Of a DNA stretch of 64,000 nucleotides, positions 15,565 through 23,907 are shown piece after piece. Within the stretch, counting starts at the first letter, position 1. The number at the start of each line of letters is the position of its first letter. This stretch comes from an uncultured Bacteroidales bacterium (GTDB lineage: Bacteria > Bacteroidota > Bacteroidia > Bacteroidales > Bacteroidaceae). Location of the stretch: NCBI GenBank assembly GCA_902785075.1, contig CACZXN010000004.1, positions 1-64,000 of the forward strand, written 5' to 3'. Both the position numbers and the translations under genes were made by a program. The notes below the pieces were generated by a model, which was given only the letters and a program-made list of their open reading frames with translations, was not told the origin of the DNA and searched no databases.

Positions 15565-17811
15565 ATGGAAGAAGAGAAATCATTAAACATCGAAGAAGAA
15601 AAGATGGTGGACGAAGCGTTCCAACATTTAGTGGATTCTTACTTGAACACCAAGCATCGTAAGAAAGTGGAGTTGATTACGAAGGCATTCAACTTTGCTC
15701 GTCATGCACATCAGGGAGGAAGGCGTCTTTCCGGTGAGCCATATATAATGCATCCTATTGCTGTAGCCCAGATTGTATGTTCAGAAATCGGATTAGGTTC
15801 TACATCAATCTGCTCAGCCTTACTTCACGACGTAGTTGAGGACACAGACTATACAGTAGATGACATAGAAAACATCTTTGGTCCTAAAATAGCTCAAATC
15901 GTAGATGGGTTAACAAAAATCTCAGGTGGCATTTTCGGAGAGAGAGCTTCTGCTCAGGCAGAGAACTTCAAAAAGTTGTTGCTAACGATGAATGACGACA
16001 TACGTGTCATCTTGATAAAAATGGCAGACAGACTCCATAATATGCGTACATTAGGAGCACAGCCTGCCAACAAACGCTATAAGATATCAGGTGAAACATT
16101 ATACATATATGCTCCTTTAGCAAACCGATTAGGATTGAATGCCATAAAATCCGAACTTGAAAACCTCAGCTTCAAATACGAACACCCTGAAGAATACAAG
16201 GCAATTGAGAAGAAACTACAGGCAACAGAAAAGGAGCGTAAAAATGTATTCGATGAATTTACTGCTCCAATTCGTCAACAACTTGATCAAATGGGATTCT
16301 CGTATGAAATCAAAGCAAGAATAAAGTCACCTTATTCTATATGGAGTAAGATGCAAGTAAAACATATTCCATTTGAAGAGGTCTATGACATACTTGCAGT
16401 TCGTATAATTTTTGAACCTCGTGCGAATATTGATGAGCGAAACGAGTGCTTTAATATTTATGTGGCACTCACACAACTATATTCAAGCCATCCAGACCGT
16501 TTCCGTGACTGGGTAAACCATCCTAAAGCAAATGGATATAAAGCCCTACACGTAACCCTCATGAGCAATCGTGGAGAATGGATTGAGGTACAGATACGAA
16601 GTCAAAGGATGGACGACATCGCAGAAAAGGGGTTTGCCGCACACTGGAAATACAAAGAAGGCGAGACAACAGAAGAAGAGAAAGAAAATGAACTTGACAA
16701 ATGGCTTGTTACCATCAAGGAGATTCTTGACGACCCACAACCAGACGCAATGGATTTTCTGGATACGATCAAACTGAATCTGTATGCTTCTGAAATCTTG
16801 GTTTTTACGCCAAAAGGCGAAATCAGGATACTCCCTTCAGGTGCCACTGCACTGGATTTCGCATTCTCAATTCACACAGTCGTAGGTACTCATTGCATGG
16901 GAGCGAAAGTCAACCACAAATTAGTGCCGATGACCTACAAACTGCAAAGTGGTGACCAAGTAGAAATATTATCTTCTAGTAAATCTATGGTAAGCGACGA
17001 ATGGTTACACATCGCTACCACAGCTAAAGCAAAAGCAAAAATCCTTGCAGCCATTCGTAAGAAAGAGCGTATTCAGCAAAGAGAAGGCGAAGAGATACTT
17101 GACGAGTTTTTAGCAAAACACGATCTAATCAAAGATACCCCAAATATCGACAAATTGTGTCATCTCCACTCACTTGCAAAAGCAGAAGATCTTTATCTTG
17201 CAATCGGACAAAAGAAAGTGGTATTAGGCAATATGGACGATGCCTATCTGCGTGGTAAAAACACCAATAGCACATGGAAGCGTCTACTTTCGTTTGGAAG
17301 AAAGAAACAAAAAGACGTGGGTAGCATTGAAGATAAGCCAACAGAAGAAATTACATATGACAAAAAGAAGCCTTTAATCATCAACGATACAAATATTGAC
17401 ACGAAGTTTTGCCTAGATACCTGCTGTAACCCAATCCCAGGCGATTTAGTCATGGCCTACCAATCATTAGACGGCATGTTCCATGTACACAAATTGCAAT
17501 GCCCAGCAGCATTGCGTCTAAAAGCCAATTCTGGCAACCGCCTATTCTCTGTCAAATGGGACATGAACGGAAACAAGCAGTTTGCCACTACTATCAAACT
17601 TAACGGATTTGACCGCATTGGAATTCTCAACCAAATCACACAGGTTATCTCACAACTCTTTAATGCCAACATCCGCAAGTTAGCCATAGAAACCATTGAT
17701 GGGGTTTTCGAATGTACTATCGTACTTTATGTTCACAACACGAAGGAGGTACAGACCATCATCAAGGATTTAAAGCGGATACCAAATATAAAGAACGTCG
17801 TGAGAATATAA
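15565..17811 (+). CDS. Bifunctional (p)ppGpp synthetase/hydrolase, RelA/SpoT family
   Basis: 748 residues, full length. An HD hydrolase domain ('LLHDVVEDTDYT', with 'HPIAVAQIV' upstream) comes first, then the synthetase domain ('RIKSPYSIWSKM', 'YDILAVRIIF', 'HVTLMSNRGEWIEVQIRS'). A TGS domain follows ('ILVFTPKGEIRILPSGATALDFAFSIHTVVG') and a C-terminal ACT domain ('NGFDRIGILNQITQVISQ'). Both catalytic motifs look intact, as expected for the single long RSH enzyme of Bacteroidetes. It makes and degrades the stringent-response alarmone in the cytoplasm. It is last in the operon begun by the ParA-like gene and convergent with SUI1. Confidence 0.9.
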   Translation: MEEEKSLNIEEEKMVDEAFQHLVDSYLNTKHRKKVELITKAFNFARHAHQGGRRLSGEPYIMHPIAVAQIVCSEIGLGSTSICSALLHDVVEDTDYTVDDIENIFGPKIAQIVDGLTKISGGIFGERASAQAENFKKLLLTMNDDIRVILIKMADRLHNMRTLGAQPANKRYKISGETLYIYAPLANRLGLNAIKSELENLSFKYEHPEEYKAIEKKLQATEKERKNVFDEFTAPIRQQLDQMGFSYEIKARIKSPYSIWSKMQVKHIPFEEVYDILAVRIIFEPRANIDERNECFNIYVALTQLYSSHPDRFRDWVNHPKANGYKALHVTLMSNRGEWIEVQIRSQRMDDIAEKGFAAHWKYKEGETTEEEKENELDKWLVTIKEILDDPQPDAMDFLDTIKLNLYASEILVFTPKGEIRILPSGATALDFAFSIHTVVGTHCMGAKVNHKLVPMTYKLQSGDQVEILSSSKSMVSDEWLHIATTAKAKAKILAAIRKKERIQQREGEEILDEFLAKHDLIKDTPNIDKLCHLHSLAKAEDLYLAIGQKKVVLGNMDDAYLRGKNTNSTWKRLLSFGRKKQKDVGSIEDKPTEEITYDKKKPLIINDTNIDTKFCLDTCCNPIPGDLVMAYQSLDGMFHVHKLQCPAALRLKANSGNRLFSVKWDMNGNKQFATTIKLNGFDRIGILNQITQVISQLFNANIRKLAIETIDGVFECTIVLYVHNTKEVQTIIKDLKRIPNIKNVVRI

Positions 17812-17836
17812 ATTCCTTTCTCCTAAAAACAAGATT

Positions 17837-18175
17837 CTATTTGACATTGCTATAGCCATCAGCTTTCAGCAACCCTATTACCTTTTCCTTTAAGTTTCCC
17901 TGAACGATGATTTCGTCATCCTTAACACTACCACCTACTCCACACTTAGTTTTAAGAAACTTTCCCAACGTTTTCATGTCTTCTTCCGTACCCACGAAAC
18001 CTCGTACAATAGTAACGACCTTACCACCTCTTCCGTTCTTCTCAATAGCAACACGTAGGCGCTGCTCATTCTTTGGAAGGGTAGACTGCTCCTGTACATC
18101 ATCAGACGCATATTGATAATCTGGGTTTGTAGAGAATACCACCCCCAACCTATCTTTCCAATCGTTATTTGCCAT
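17837..18175 (-). CDS. SUI1/YciH family translation initiation factor-like protein
   Basis: 112 residues, start at the ATG at 18175 ('MANNDWKDRLGVVFS'); the frame extends to 18223 but would run through the terminator hairpin. The SUI1/eIF1 fold is clear: 'LRVAIEKNGRGGKVVTIVRGFVG' and 'LKTKCGVGGSVKDDEIIVQGNLKEKVIGLLKADGYSN'. Bacterial homologues are proposed to influence initiation fidelity; their true role is unsettled. It lies directly downstream of the two tRNA genes, behind a terminator. Confidence 0.85.
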   Translation of the reverse strand: MANNDWKDRLGVVFSTNPDYQYASDDVQEQSTLPKNEQRLRVAIEKNGRGGKVVTIVRGFVGTEEDMKTLGKFLKTKCGVGGSVKDDEIIVQGNLKEKVIGLLKADGYSNVK

Positions 18176-18184
18176 AGTTATTTC

Positions 18185-18220
18185 AAATAAAAAATAAAAG
18201 AGATTGAAAAACAATCTCTT
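18185..18220 (-). terminator. Intrinsic terminator after the tRNA genes
   Basis: A perfect 9-base stem AAGAGATTG/CAATCTCTT (18198-18206 with 18212-18220) around a 5-base A loop. On the minus strand it is followed by a T-rich run. It should end the tRNA-Pro/tRNA-Val transcript. Confidence 0.75.
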
Positions 18221-18228
18221 CACATTAT

Positions 18229-18332
18229 GTGGGCGTTGACGGATTGCTTCATTTCATTCGGCTATCCTACTGCCACTTGAGTGGGCGTTGACGGATTGCT
18301 TCATTTCATTCGGCTATCCTACTGCCACTTGA
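18229..18332 (-). repeat. Two tandem 52-base copies carrying the 3' end of tRNA-Val
   Basis: Two identical 52-base units (18229-18280 and 18281-18332). Each begins, on the plus strand, with the same 17 bases (GTGGGCGTTGACGGATT) that form the 3' acceptor strand and part of the T arm of the adjacent tRNA-Val. The remaining 35 bases are unrelated to the tRNA. The pattern suggests repeated site-specific integration or duplication at the tRNA 3' end. Confidence 0.8.
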
Positions 18333-18335
18333 GAG

Positions 18336-18410
18336 TGGGCGTTGACGGATTCGAACCGCCGACCCTCTGCTTGTAAGGCAGATGCTCTGAACCAGCTGAG
18401 CTAAACGCCC
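18336..18410 (-). tRNA. tRNA-Val (anticodon UAC)
   Basis: The minus strand folds into a full cloverleaf. The acceptor GGGCGTT pairs with AACGCCC, the D arm starts 'TAGCTCAGCTGG', the anticodon stem TCTGC/GCAGA encloses loop CTTACAA (anticodon TAC), and the T loop is 'GTTCGAATC'. The discriminator is A and CCA is not encoded. It is downstream of tRNA-Pro in the same transcript. Confidence 0.95.
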
Positions 18411-18425
18411 ATTCGCCCTTAATTG

Positions 18426-18498
18426 TCGGGGCAGCGTGACTCGAACACGCGACCGCCTGGTCCCAAACCAGGAACGCTACCAACTGCGCTATACCCCG
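18426..18498 (-). tRNA. tRNA-Pro (anticodon UGG)
   Basis: Cloverleaf on the minus strand with CGGGGTA/TGCCCCG acceptor strands, anticodon stem CCTGG/CCAGG and loop TTTGGGA (anticodon TGG), and T loop 'GTTCGAGTC'. CCA is not encoded. First gene of the tRNA transcript. Confidence 0.95.
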
Positions 18499-18528
18499 TT
18501 CTTTTAGATTCTTTTCCAAAAGCGAGTG

Positions 18529-18560
18529 CAAAGGTACAACTTTTTTTCGAACCCACCAAA
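18529..18560 (-). promoter_or_regulatory. Promoter of the tRNA-Pro/tRNA-Val operon
   Basis: Minus-strand TTTG (18557-18560) and TACCTTTG (18529-18536) with a 20-base spacer, 30 bases before the tRNA-Pro 5' end. Confidence 0.8.
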
Positions 18561-18591
18561 TGTTTAATAAACTTTTTTACAATTATTTCAA

Positions 18592-18622
18592 AAAAAAAGT
18601 AAGGCACTGCAATCAGTGCCCT
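18592..18622 (-). terminator. Intrinsic terminator after ompA
   Basis: Minus-strand stem GGCACTG/CAGTGCC (7 bases, extendable by AG/CT) with a 4-base loop, followed by a run of T residues. It lies 28 bases past the ompA stop and before the tRNA promoter. Confidence 0.8.
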
Positions 18623-18649
18623 ACTCTGTAACAATATTGAAAGATTGAA

Positions 18650-19822
18650 TTACTTCAATTCGATCACTGCACGACGGTTGAGAGTGTAAGGAGAAACTTC
18701 GTTTACACCACCAATAGCCTTCACTGTGATGTTATCACGGCTAACACCGAGACGAACAAGTTCATCAGCAACAGCCTGTGCACGACCTTCTGACAACTTC
18801 TGGTTCCAAGCAGAAGAACCTGTTTTGCTATCAGCAGAACCAGTAACTGTTACCTTAGCACCAGCTTCCTTAGCTGCAGAAGCAACTGCCTCGAGGTTAA
18901 CGAGATCTTTCTTAGAGTTAAGAGCTGTAGAGTTGAGCTCGAAGAAGACTGATGTAGCAGCAGATGCAATCACCTTCTCTACCTTAGCAGCAACGTCACC
19001 CTTAGGCTGTTTTGCTAATTCAGCACGAAGACGAGCATTTTCTGCACGTTCCTTATCAAGTTCAGCACGAAGCTTTGCAAGAGCCTCTTCTGAAGCAGCA
19101 GCAAGTGCATTGTATGCATCAAGTGTAACTGCCTTGTCCCAAGTACCCTTACCAAGGTTGAAGCTTACACCTGCTTCAAGAGAAGCATAACCATGGTGAT
19201 GGTCATTAGCATCAACTGGAGCCCAGTTAGGAATAGTGATGTTCTTTGAAGAAATCAAATTGTAAGAGAGGTCAGCATATACACTAACAACCTTTCCAAG
19301 TTTCCACATATTCTGGATACCTGCGCCAAGAGCGAAAGAGTATTCCTTAGCGTCAAAATGACGAACAACACCTGCACGTGGATAAACAATCAGATTCCAT
19401 ACGCGGTTCTCATTGTAACCATTGAAGAGATTTGAAAGGTTGAACTGTACATCCTCATAAATAGCGCCATAACCACCCTTGTGAAAATTTGGAGCGAGAA
19501 GCACATGATCTGTGTTACGGAATGCATGAGCAAAAAGGCCATTCTCCCACTGAACCTTAGTACGAAGACCAAGACCAGGAGTAAACCACTTACCGATTGC
19601 AAGATCAATACCATAAGTACGACCTTCATGCCAATCTTTCTTGAAGAATGAAGTCTTATAAGGATTCAAGACACTCATATCCACACCAAACTGTACAAAC
19701 CAGTTTGACCAGAAAGAATTAGTTGCGACTGTGTACTTAGAAGGAGTTTCAATCTGAGTTGACTGAGCGTTTGCTACAGTACCTAAGCCGACAAATGCCA
19801 GCGCAATTAAAAGTTTCTTCAT
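18650..19822 (-). CDS. OmpA family outer-membrane protein
   Basis: 390 residues. Signal peptide 'MKKLLIALAFVGLGTVANAQ', then an N-terminal beta-barrel of about 210 residues, a coiled-coil linker ('SEEALAKLRAELDKERAENARLRAELAKQ') and a C-terminal OmpA domain ('SVFFELNSTALNSKKDLVNLEAVA', 'GSADSKTGSSAWNQKLSEGRAQAVADELVRLGVSRDNI', 'LNRRAVIEL') that binds peptidoglycan. It anchors the outer membrane to the cell wall and is usually very abundant in Bacteroidales. It has its own promoter, a 150-base leader and a terminator, so it is monocistronic. Confidence 0.9.
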   Translation of the reverse strand: MKKLLIALAFVGLGTVANAQSTQIETPSKYTVATNSFWSNWFVQFGVDMSVLNPYKTSFFKKDWHEGRTYGIDLAIGKWFTPGLGLRTKVQWENGLFAHAFRNTDHVLLAPNFHKGGYGAIYEDVQFNLSNLFNGYNENRVWNLIVYPRAGVVRHFDAKEYSFALGAGIQNMWKLGKVVSVYADLSYNLISSKNITIPNWAPVDANDHHHGYASLEAGVSFNLGKGTWDKAVTLDAYNALAAASEEALAKLRAELDKERAENARLRAELAKQPKGDVAAKVEKVIASAATSVFFELNSTALNSKKDLVNLEAVASAAKEAGAKVTVTGSADSKTGSSAWNQKLSEGRAQAVADELVRLGVSRDNITVKAIGGVNEVSPYTLNRRAVIELK

Positions 19823-20128
19823 AATTTATAACTTTGTGTGATTAATGAATTAATAATACTCTTTTCTTCTCTCCCTGCTTAACAACAACACACTTTCCGC
19901 ACCAGCAGGTGAAATCGACATACGCACACTATGATTGACTATGTCAAAATGTATACGATACACCTATATTTCGTTTGCAAATTTACAATTTTTCCTTTAC
20001 AATCAAACATCTTCTTTGAAAAAAAATGTGTTTTTTATTGAAAATCGCAAAAAATAATGTATTTTGCATGCAATTACAACACATTTTAAATCAAAAGATG
20101 CAATTTCATATTATAAACCTGTGTGTCA
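19823..20128. other. ompA leader and promoter region
   Basis: Minus-strand TAAATTTG (complement of 19978-19985) with TTTG (20004-20007) 18 bases upstream is a probable ompA promoter, giving a leader of about 150 bases. The rest, up to the mutL stop, is AT-rich with no gene. Confidence 0.5.
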
Positions 20129-21943
20129 TTACTTAAAACTCTTTTCAATATCAGGATAAGCAATTACTGTATAAACATACTTTCCATCAGGAGTATATTT
20201 TGATGCAGGAAGTGTGAATAGTTGCTCGAGAAGTACATGCATTTCATCTTCGGACAAAACCTGCCCATATACAATAGCTGTAGCATGAGCCATTGTAAGA
20301 GCAATCGCATTGTGGACTTTCTCCTGAACATTACATCCAGTTTCCTTTGCTGCAGCAACCAAATCGTGAAGGAGCACCATTGGATTTACACCATCCAAAC
20401 CAGATGGAATGCCGTTAATAGAATACGAACCTCCACCAAGATTCGTGAGATCAAACCCAATATATACCAGATCAGACATGATGTCTTCAAGTACAATTAG
20501 CTCCTGGCGGTCAAACTGTATAACTTCTGGGAAGAGCATTCCTTGTGACAACCTACGCTGTTTAGACAAGTTGTCGATATATTGGTTAAAGAGCACACAT
20601 ACATGGGCTCGGTGCTGATCAACGACCATAAGACCTTCTGGAGAAGGAAAAACAATATAACGACCCTTATATTGGAACAGTGGAGTATCATGATCTGGCA
20701 TTGGAGCCACACTTGATTCATCCCATATGGTAGGGCTGTTTTGAGATGGAGTCTCAGCCTCAACTTTAGAATACAAACTTTCCCAATTAGTAACTTTATT
20801 CGCAATAGGAGGTTTGATATCGTCGAAGGGTTTAAATGGGTTATAATCTGTTTTCACAGGTTTGGGCGGTGAGATGTTGTACTTAGGAGTATCTGTTCCC
20901 AAAACAGGAATATATGGCTTTTCTTCATTATCAAATTCAATGGTAGGAACACCAACAAAACGACCCAAGGACTCCTTAACTGTAGCAGCTAACACTTGCC
21001 ATACCGCTTGTTCATTGTCGAACTTTATTTCCGTTTTTGTAGGATGAACATTCACATCAATCGAAGCAGGATCGACTGACATATAGATGAAATATGACAC
21101 ATGATCCCCTATCGGTATTAGGTTTTCATAAGCATGCATTACTGCACTATGGAAATAGGGATGTCTCATATATCGACCGTTTACGAAGAAGAACTGGTGT
21201 AACCCTCGTTTCTTCGACGACTCAGGACTGCCTACATAACCCGTGAGTGTCACGAGTGAAGTTTCCACATCAATAGGAAGAAGCTCTGTATTAAGTTTCT
21301 TTCCAAACACATCTAGAATTCGTTGACGTACAGATGTTTTTGGAAGACGATACATTTCAACACCATTATTGAACAGAGAAAAGTCGCATTCGGGATGAGT
21401 GAGCACTATTCGTTCAAAATCAGCTACAACATTTGACAATTCTGTCTGATTGGACTTCAAAAACTTTCGTCTTGCCGGCACATTAAAGAAAAGATTATTG
21501 ACAGCAAAGTTGCTTCCTACAGGACAAGCCGTAGGCTCCTGACATTCCAATTTAGAACCAGCAATACGCAAGAGAGTCCCTAACTCGTCCTCAAGACGCC
21601 GCGTTCTTAACTCCACTTGAGCAACAGCTGCTATAGATGCCAAGGCCTCACCACGAAACCCCATCGTTGTTAATCCGAATAAATCAGATGCCTGACGGAT
21701 TTTCGATGTTGCATGCCTTTCAAAAGCCATACGCGCATCTGTTTCGGACATACCCTTCCCGTCATCAATCACCTGAACGCAAGTTCGTCCACCATCAACC
21801 ACCAACACCTGAATATGCTTTGCTTCTGCATCAAGTGAATTCTCTACCAACTCCTTTACGATAGAAGCCGGACGTTGAACAACTTCACCTGCAGCAATTT
21901 GGTTGGCCACAGAGTCGGGAAGTAACTGTATGATATCCTCCAT
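20129..21943 (-). CDS. mutL: DNA mismatch repair protein MutL
   Basis: 604 residues. The GHKL ATPase N-terminus is intact: 'IAAGEVVQRPASIVKELVENSLDA', 'DDGKGM' and 'GFRGEALASI'. A proline-rich linker (about 345-420) leads to the dimerisation domain. There 'GLMVVDQHRAHVCVLFNQY' replaces the endonuclease metal motif DQHAxxExxxxE, lacking both Glu residues, so this MutL is probably not a nuclease. It acts with MutS in the cytoplasm. It begins 2 bases after the stop of the small membrane-protein gene, in the leftward operon 28243-20129. Confidence 0.9.
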   Translation of the reverse strand: MEDIIQLLPDSVANQIAAGEVVQRPASIVKELVENSLDAEAKHIQVLVVDGGRTCVQVIDDGKGMSETDARMAFERHATSKIRQASDLFGLTTMGFRGEALASIAAVAQVELRTRRLEDELGTLLRIAGSKLECQEPTACPVGSNFAVNNLFFNVPARRKFLKSNQTELSNVVADFERIVLTHPECDFSLFNNGVEMYRLPKTSVRQRILDVFGKKLNTELLPIDVETSLVTLTGYVGSPESSKKRGLHQFFFVNGRYMRHPYFHSAVMHAYENLIPIGDHVSYFIYMSVDPASIDVNVHPTKTEIKFDNEQAVWQVLAATVKESLGRFVGVPTIEFDNEEKPYIPVLGTDTPKYNISPPKPVKTDYNPFKPFDDIKPPIANKVTNWESLYSKVEAETPSQNSPTIWDESSVAPMPDHDTPLFQYKGRYIVFPSPEGLMVVDQHRAHVCVLFNQYIDNLSKQRRLSQGMLFPEVIQFDRQELIVLEDIMSDLVYIGFDLTNLGGGSYSINGIPSGLDGVNPMVLLHDLVAAAKETGCNVQEKVHNAIALTMAHATAIVYGQVLSEDEMHVLLEQLFTLPASKYTPDGKYVYTVIAYPDIEKSFK

Positions 21944-21945
21944 AA

Positions 21946-22233
21946 TTAGAACAACTGACCTGTATAAATAAACTTGGCAACTAGAATAAGTGCAATAATA
22001 ATGATAATGAGAATACCAGAGGAGATATGGCCCTTTGCCTTTCTACGCTTGAGATGCGTAGTAGCACCAACAAACTTCCCACGAATATCCTCGGGATTAA
22101 ACTCCTTCTCGGGAATCAACCCCAACTCACGTTTGGCATTCTCTTCAATCTTCGCTATCTTCTCCTTACGTGGATCATAATAGATATAATTGTGCTGAAA
22201 ACCTCTTGGTCGATTTACTCTGAATAGTCCCAT
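21946..22233 (-). CDS. Small conserved membrane protein between OstA-like and mutL
   Basis: 95 residues: a basic polar N-terminal part ('RVNRPRGFQHNYIYYDPRKEKIAKIEENAKRELG'), 'RGKFVGATTHLKRRKAKG', and one C-terminal membrane helix ('SGILIIIIIALILVAKFIYTG'). Tail-anchored topology is likely. I know similar genes beside mutL in Bacteroidales but no function. It sits 9 bases after the OstA-like stop and 2 bases before mutL, so it is translated from the same transcript. Confidence 0.6.
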   Translation of the reverse strand: MGLFRVNRPRGFQHNYIYYDPRKEKIAKIEENAKRELGLIPEKEFNPEDIRGKFVGATTHLKRRKAKGHISSGILIIIIIALILVAKFIYTGQLF

Positions 22234-22242
22234 TTCTTTACT

Positions 22243-23901
22243 TTATTGTTTATTGTTTTTCAAAATATCCAATCGTTGAATCGGAGCTTGACGGGCCTCT
22301 GTCGTTTTAAGGATGTTCTTAGCGTCTTTTCCACGCCACACAAAGATATCATCCTTATCCTTGGGTCGAATATAGTCGAACCAAGCAAAAGAAGAAAGAT
22401 AACGGCGGTCGTGCGGAACATCGATAGCCGGATAAAACATTCCTTTAGCAGCAGGCATCCATATCTTATCCATCTTTTTTTCTTTCATGTAGAGATGCAA
22501 CTCTGTCGTCTCTGAATAATTAACCATCACGATGGTGCTATCATCCTGGACAAAATAAACAACATATACATTGCCATGAGCCTCATTATGTTCGATTTCT
22601 CCATTCGTAAAATAGCACATCATTTCTTTCGAAGACACTTGATTATAAGATACAGAGTCAACTTGCTCAATGGTCATTGCCTGGTTGATGATATGCACCC
22701 AGTCTATCGTGCTATCGTTACCATATACACGGATTTCTTCTCCAAACACTTGTTGATTTTCATTCCAAAGGATAGGTTGGCCATACATGTAAGTGCAAGA
22801 GTCACGTTGGAGTGATACGAGAGAATCGCATACCCCTTGTACATCATTCCTAAACATCCTTACATGATTATATGCATAAAGATTTCGATAGACAGAGTCT
22901 GTATCAAGATTGAAGGTATACATCCTCAAGGTATCACCATGTACATACATGGTATCTGGACTAGAAAATTCCATAGCGACAGCCATATCTGTAGCCATAG
23001 CGTTTCCTGTATTCTCGTCATACCAACAATACCCTCCTTTCAGTGCACACAGGTTCTCATCGTCTGTTAGAATAACATTTCCAAATGCCTCACTAATGCC
23101 CGTTTCTTTCTCATAATGCAAGCTGTCACCTACAATTTTCCTCATATCTTTGATCAGATACGAACGGTTGAGCAAATTGGCTTTTGCTTGCTTCGTATCG
23201 TAATCACCTGCCTCACCATAAACGAAAGTTCCATCAGATGTAGTGATATTTGTAGGAGACACAATTTTTGCACGTTCTGTATCTGTATAATAATATAAGG
23301 TATCGGAAACTAAATTAAACTTAGGATTCTTCAGCTCGACATTATCCGTAAAGAATGCTTCATGGGTTGATGGGGAGTACTGTCCCCAATTTGATGTCAG
23401 GACATTATCTGCATCATAAAGAGTTCCTCCATCAATGTACATACCCAATCCATATACACGGTCATAATCGAGCTTATTAGTAGTGAGTTTGGATTTACGA
23501 TGAATGAGAACAACTTCTCCTCTTGCATGAGCCTGTAATGCAAACCCGTCATAGAACAACGAATCTCCTACCAACGAAAGTGTATCACCTTGTACCATCT
23601 TTACGTGTCCATAAGCATCAAATGAATTATCCTCCCTATAGAACCGTGCGCTATCACAATCGAGAAATACTCCCTCATGACTGAGCTTCACATTACCAAC
23701 AAGGATTTCCGCTCTTGGGTCACGTGGTGTTTTATAGAGCACATCTGAATGGATGAGATGAATACGTGAATCTGTCTGTTGTGGTTTTCGATTCTGAGCA
23801 TGCAGAGAACACCCTAAACTAAAGCATAGGATGCCTATCGTCAGCATCCTACACCTCATATATCCATCTATGATGTTCCTTACACTTCTATTCATTGGCA
23901 C
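22243..23901 (-). CDS. OstA/LptA-like organic solvent tolerance domain protein
   Basis: 552 residues with a signal peptide ('MLTIGILCFSLGCSLHAQ'). The body is a repeating beta-jellyroll of LptA/OstA type: 'ILVGNVKLSHEGVFLDCDSARFY', 'FDAYGHVKMVQGDTLSLVGDSLFYDG', 'AEAFGNVILTDDENL'. The repeats alternate 'GNV' and 'D[ST]LxY' motifs. Such proteins line the lipopolysaccharide bridge or contact LptD. It lies between two PPIase chaperones and mutL, consistent with outer-membrane biogenesis. The alternative start at the Met of 'MRCRMLTIG' would also retain the signal. Confidence 0.75.
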   Translation of the reverse strand: MPMNRSVRNIIDGYMRCRMLTIGILCFSLGCSLHAQNRKPQQTDSRIHLIHSDVLYKTPRDPRAEILVGNVKLSHEGVFLDCDSARFYREDNSFDAYGHVKMVQGDTLSLVGDSLFYDGFALQAHARGEVVLIHRKSKLTTNKLDYDRVYGLGMYIDGGTLYDADNVLTSNWGQYSPSTHEAFFTDNVELKNPKFNLVSDTLYYYTDTERAKIVSPTNITTSDGTFVYGEAGDYDTKQAKANLLNRSYLIKDMRKIVGDSLHYEKETGISEAFGNVILTDDENLCALKGGYCWYDENTGNAMATDMAVAMEFSSPDTMYVHGDTLRMYTFNLDTDSVYRNLYAYNHVRMFRNDVQGVCDSLVSLQRDSCTYMYGQPILWNENQQVFGEEIRVYGNDSTIDWVHIINQAMTIEQVDSVSYNQVSSKEMMCYFTNGEIEHNEAHGNVYVVYFVQDDSTIVMVNYSETTELHLYMKEKKMDKIWMPAAKGMFYPAIDVPHDRRYLSSFAWFDYIRPKDKDDIFVWRGKDAKNILKTTEARQAPIQRLDILKNNKQ

Positions 23902-23907
23902 TTGACT

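Noticed and set aside
18229..18332. Possible CRISPR or integron attC array
   Set aside because: Only two 52-base identical units without variable spacers; the shared part is tRNA-derived, and no integrase is in the window.
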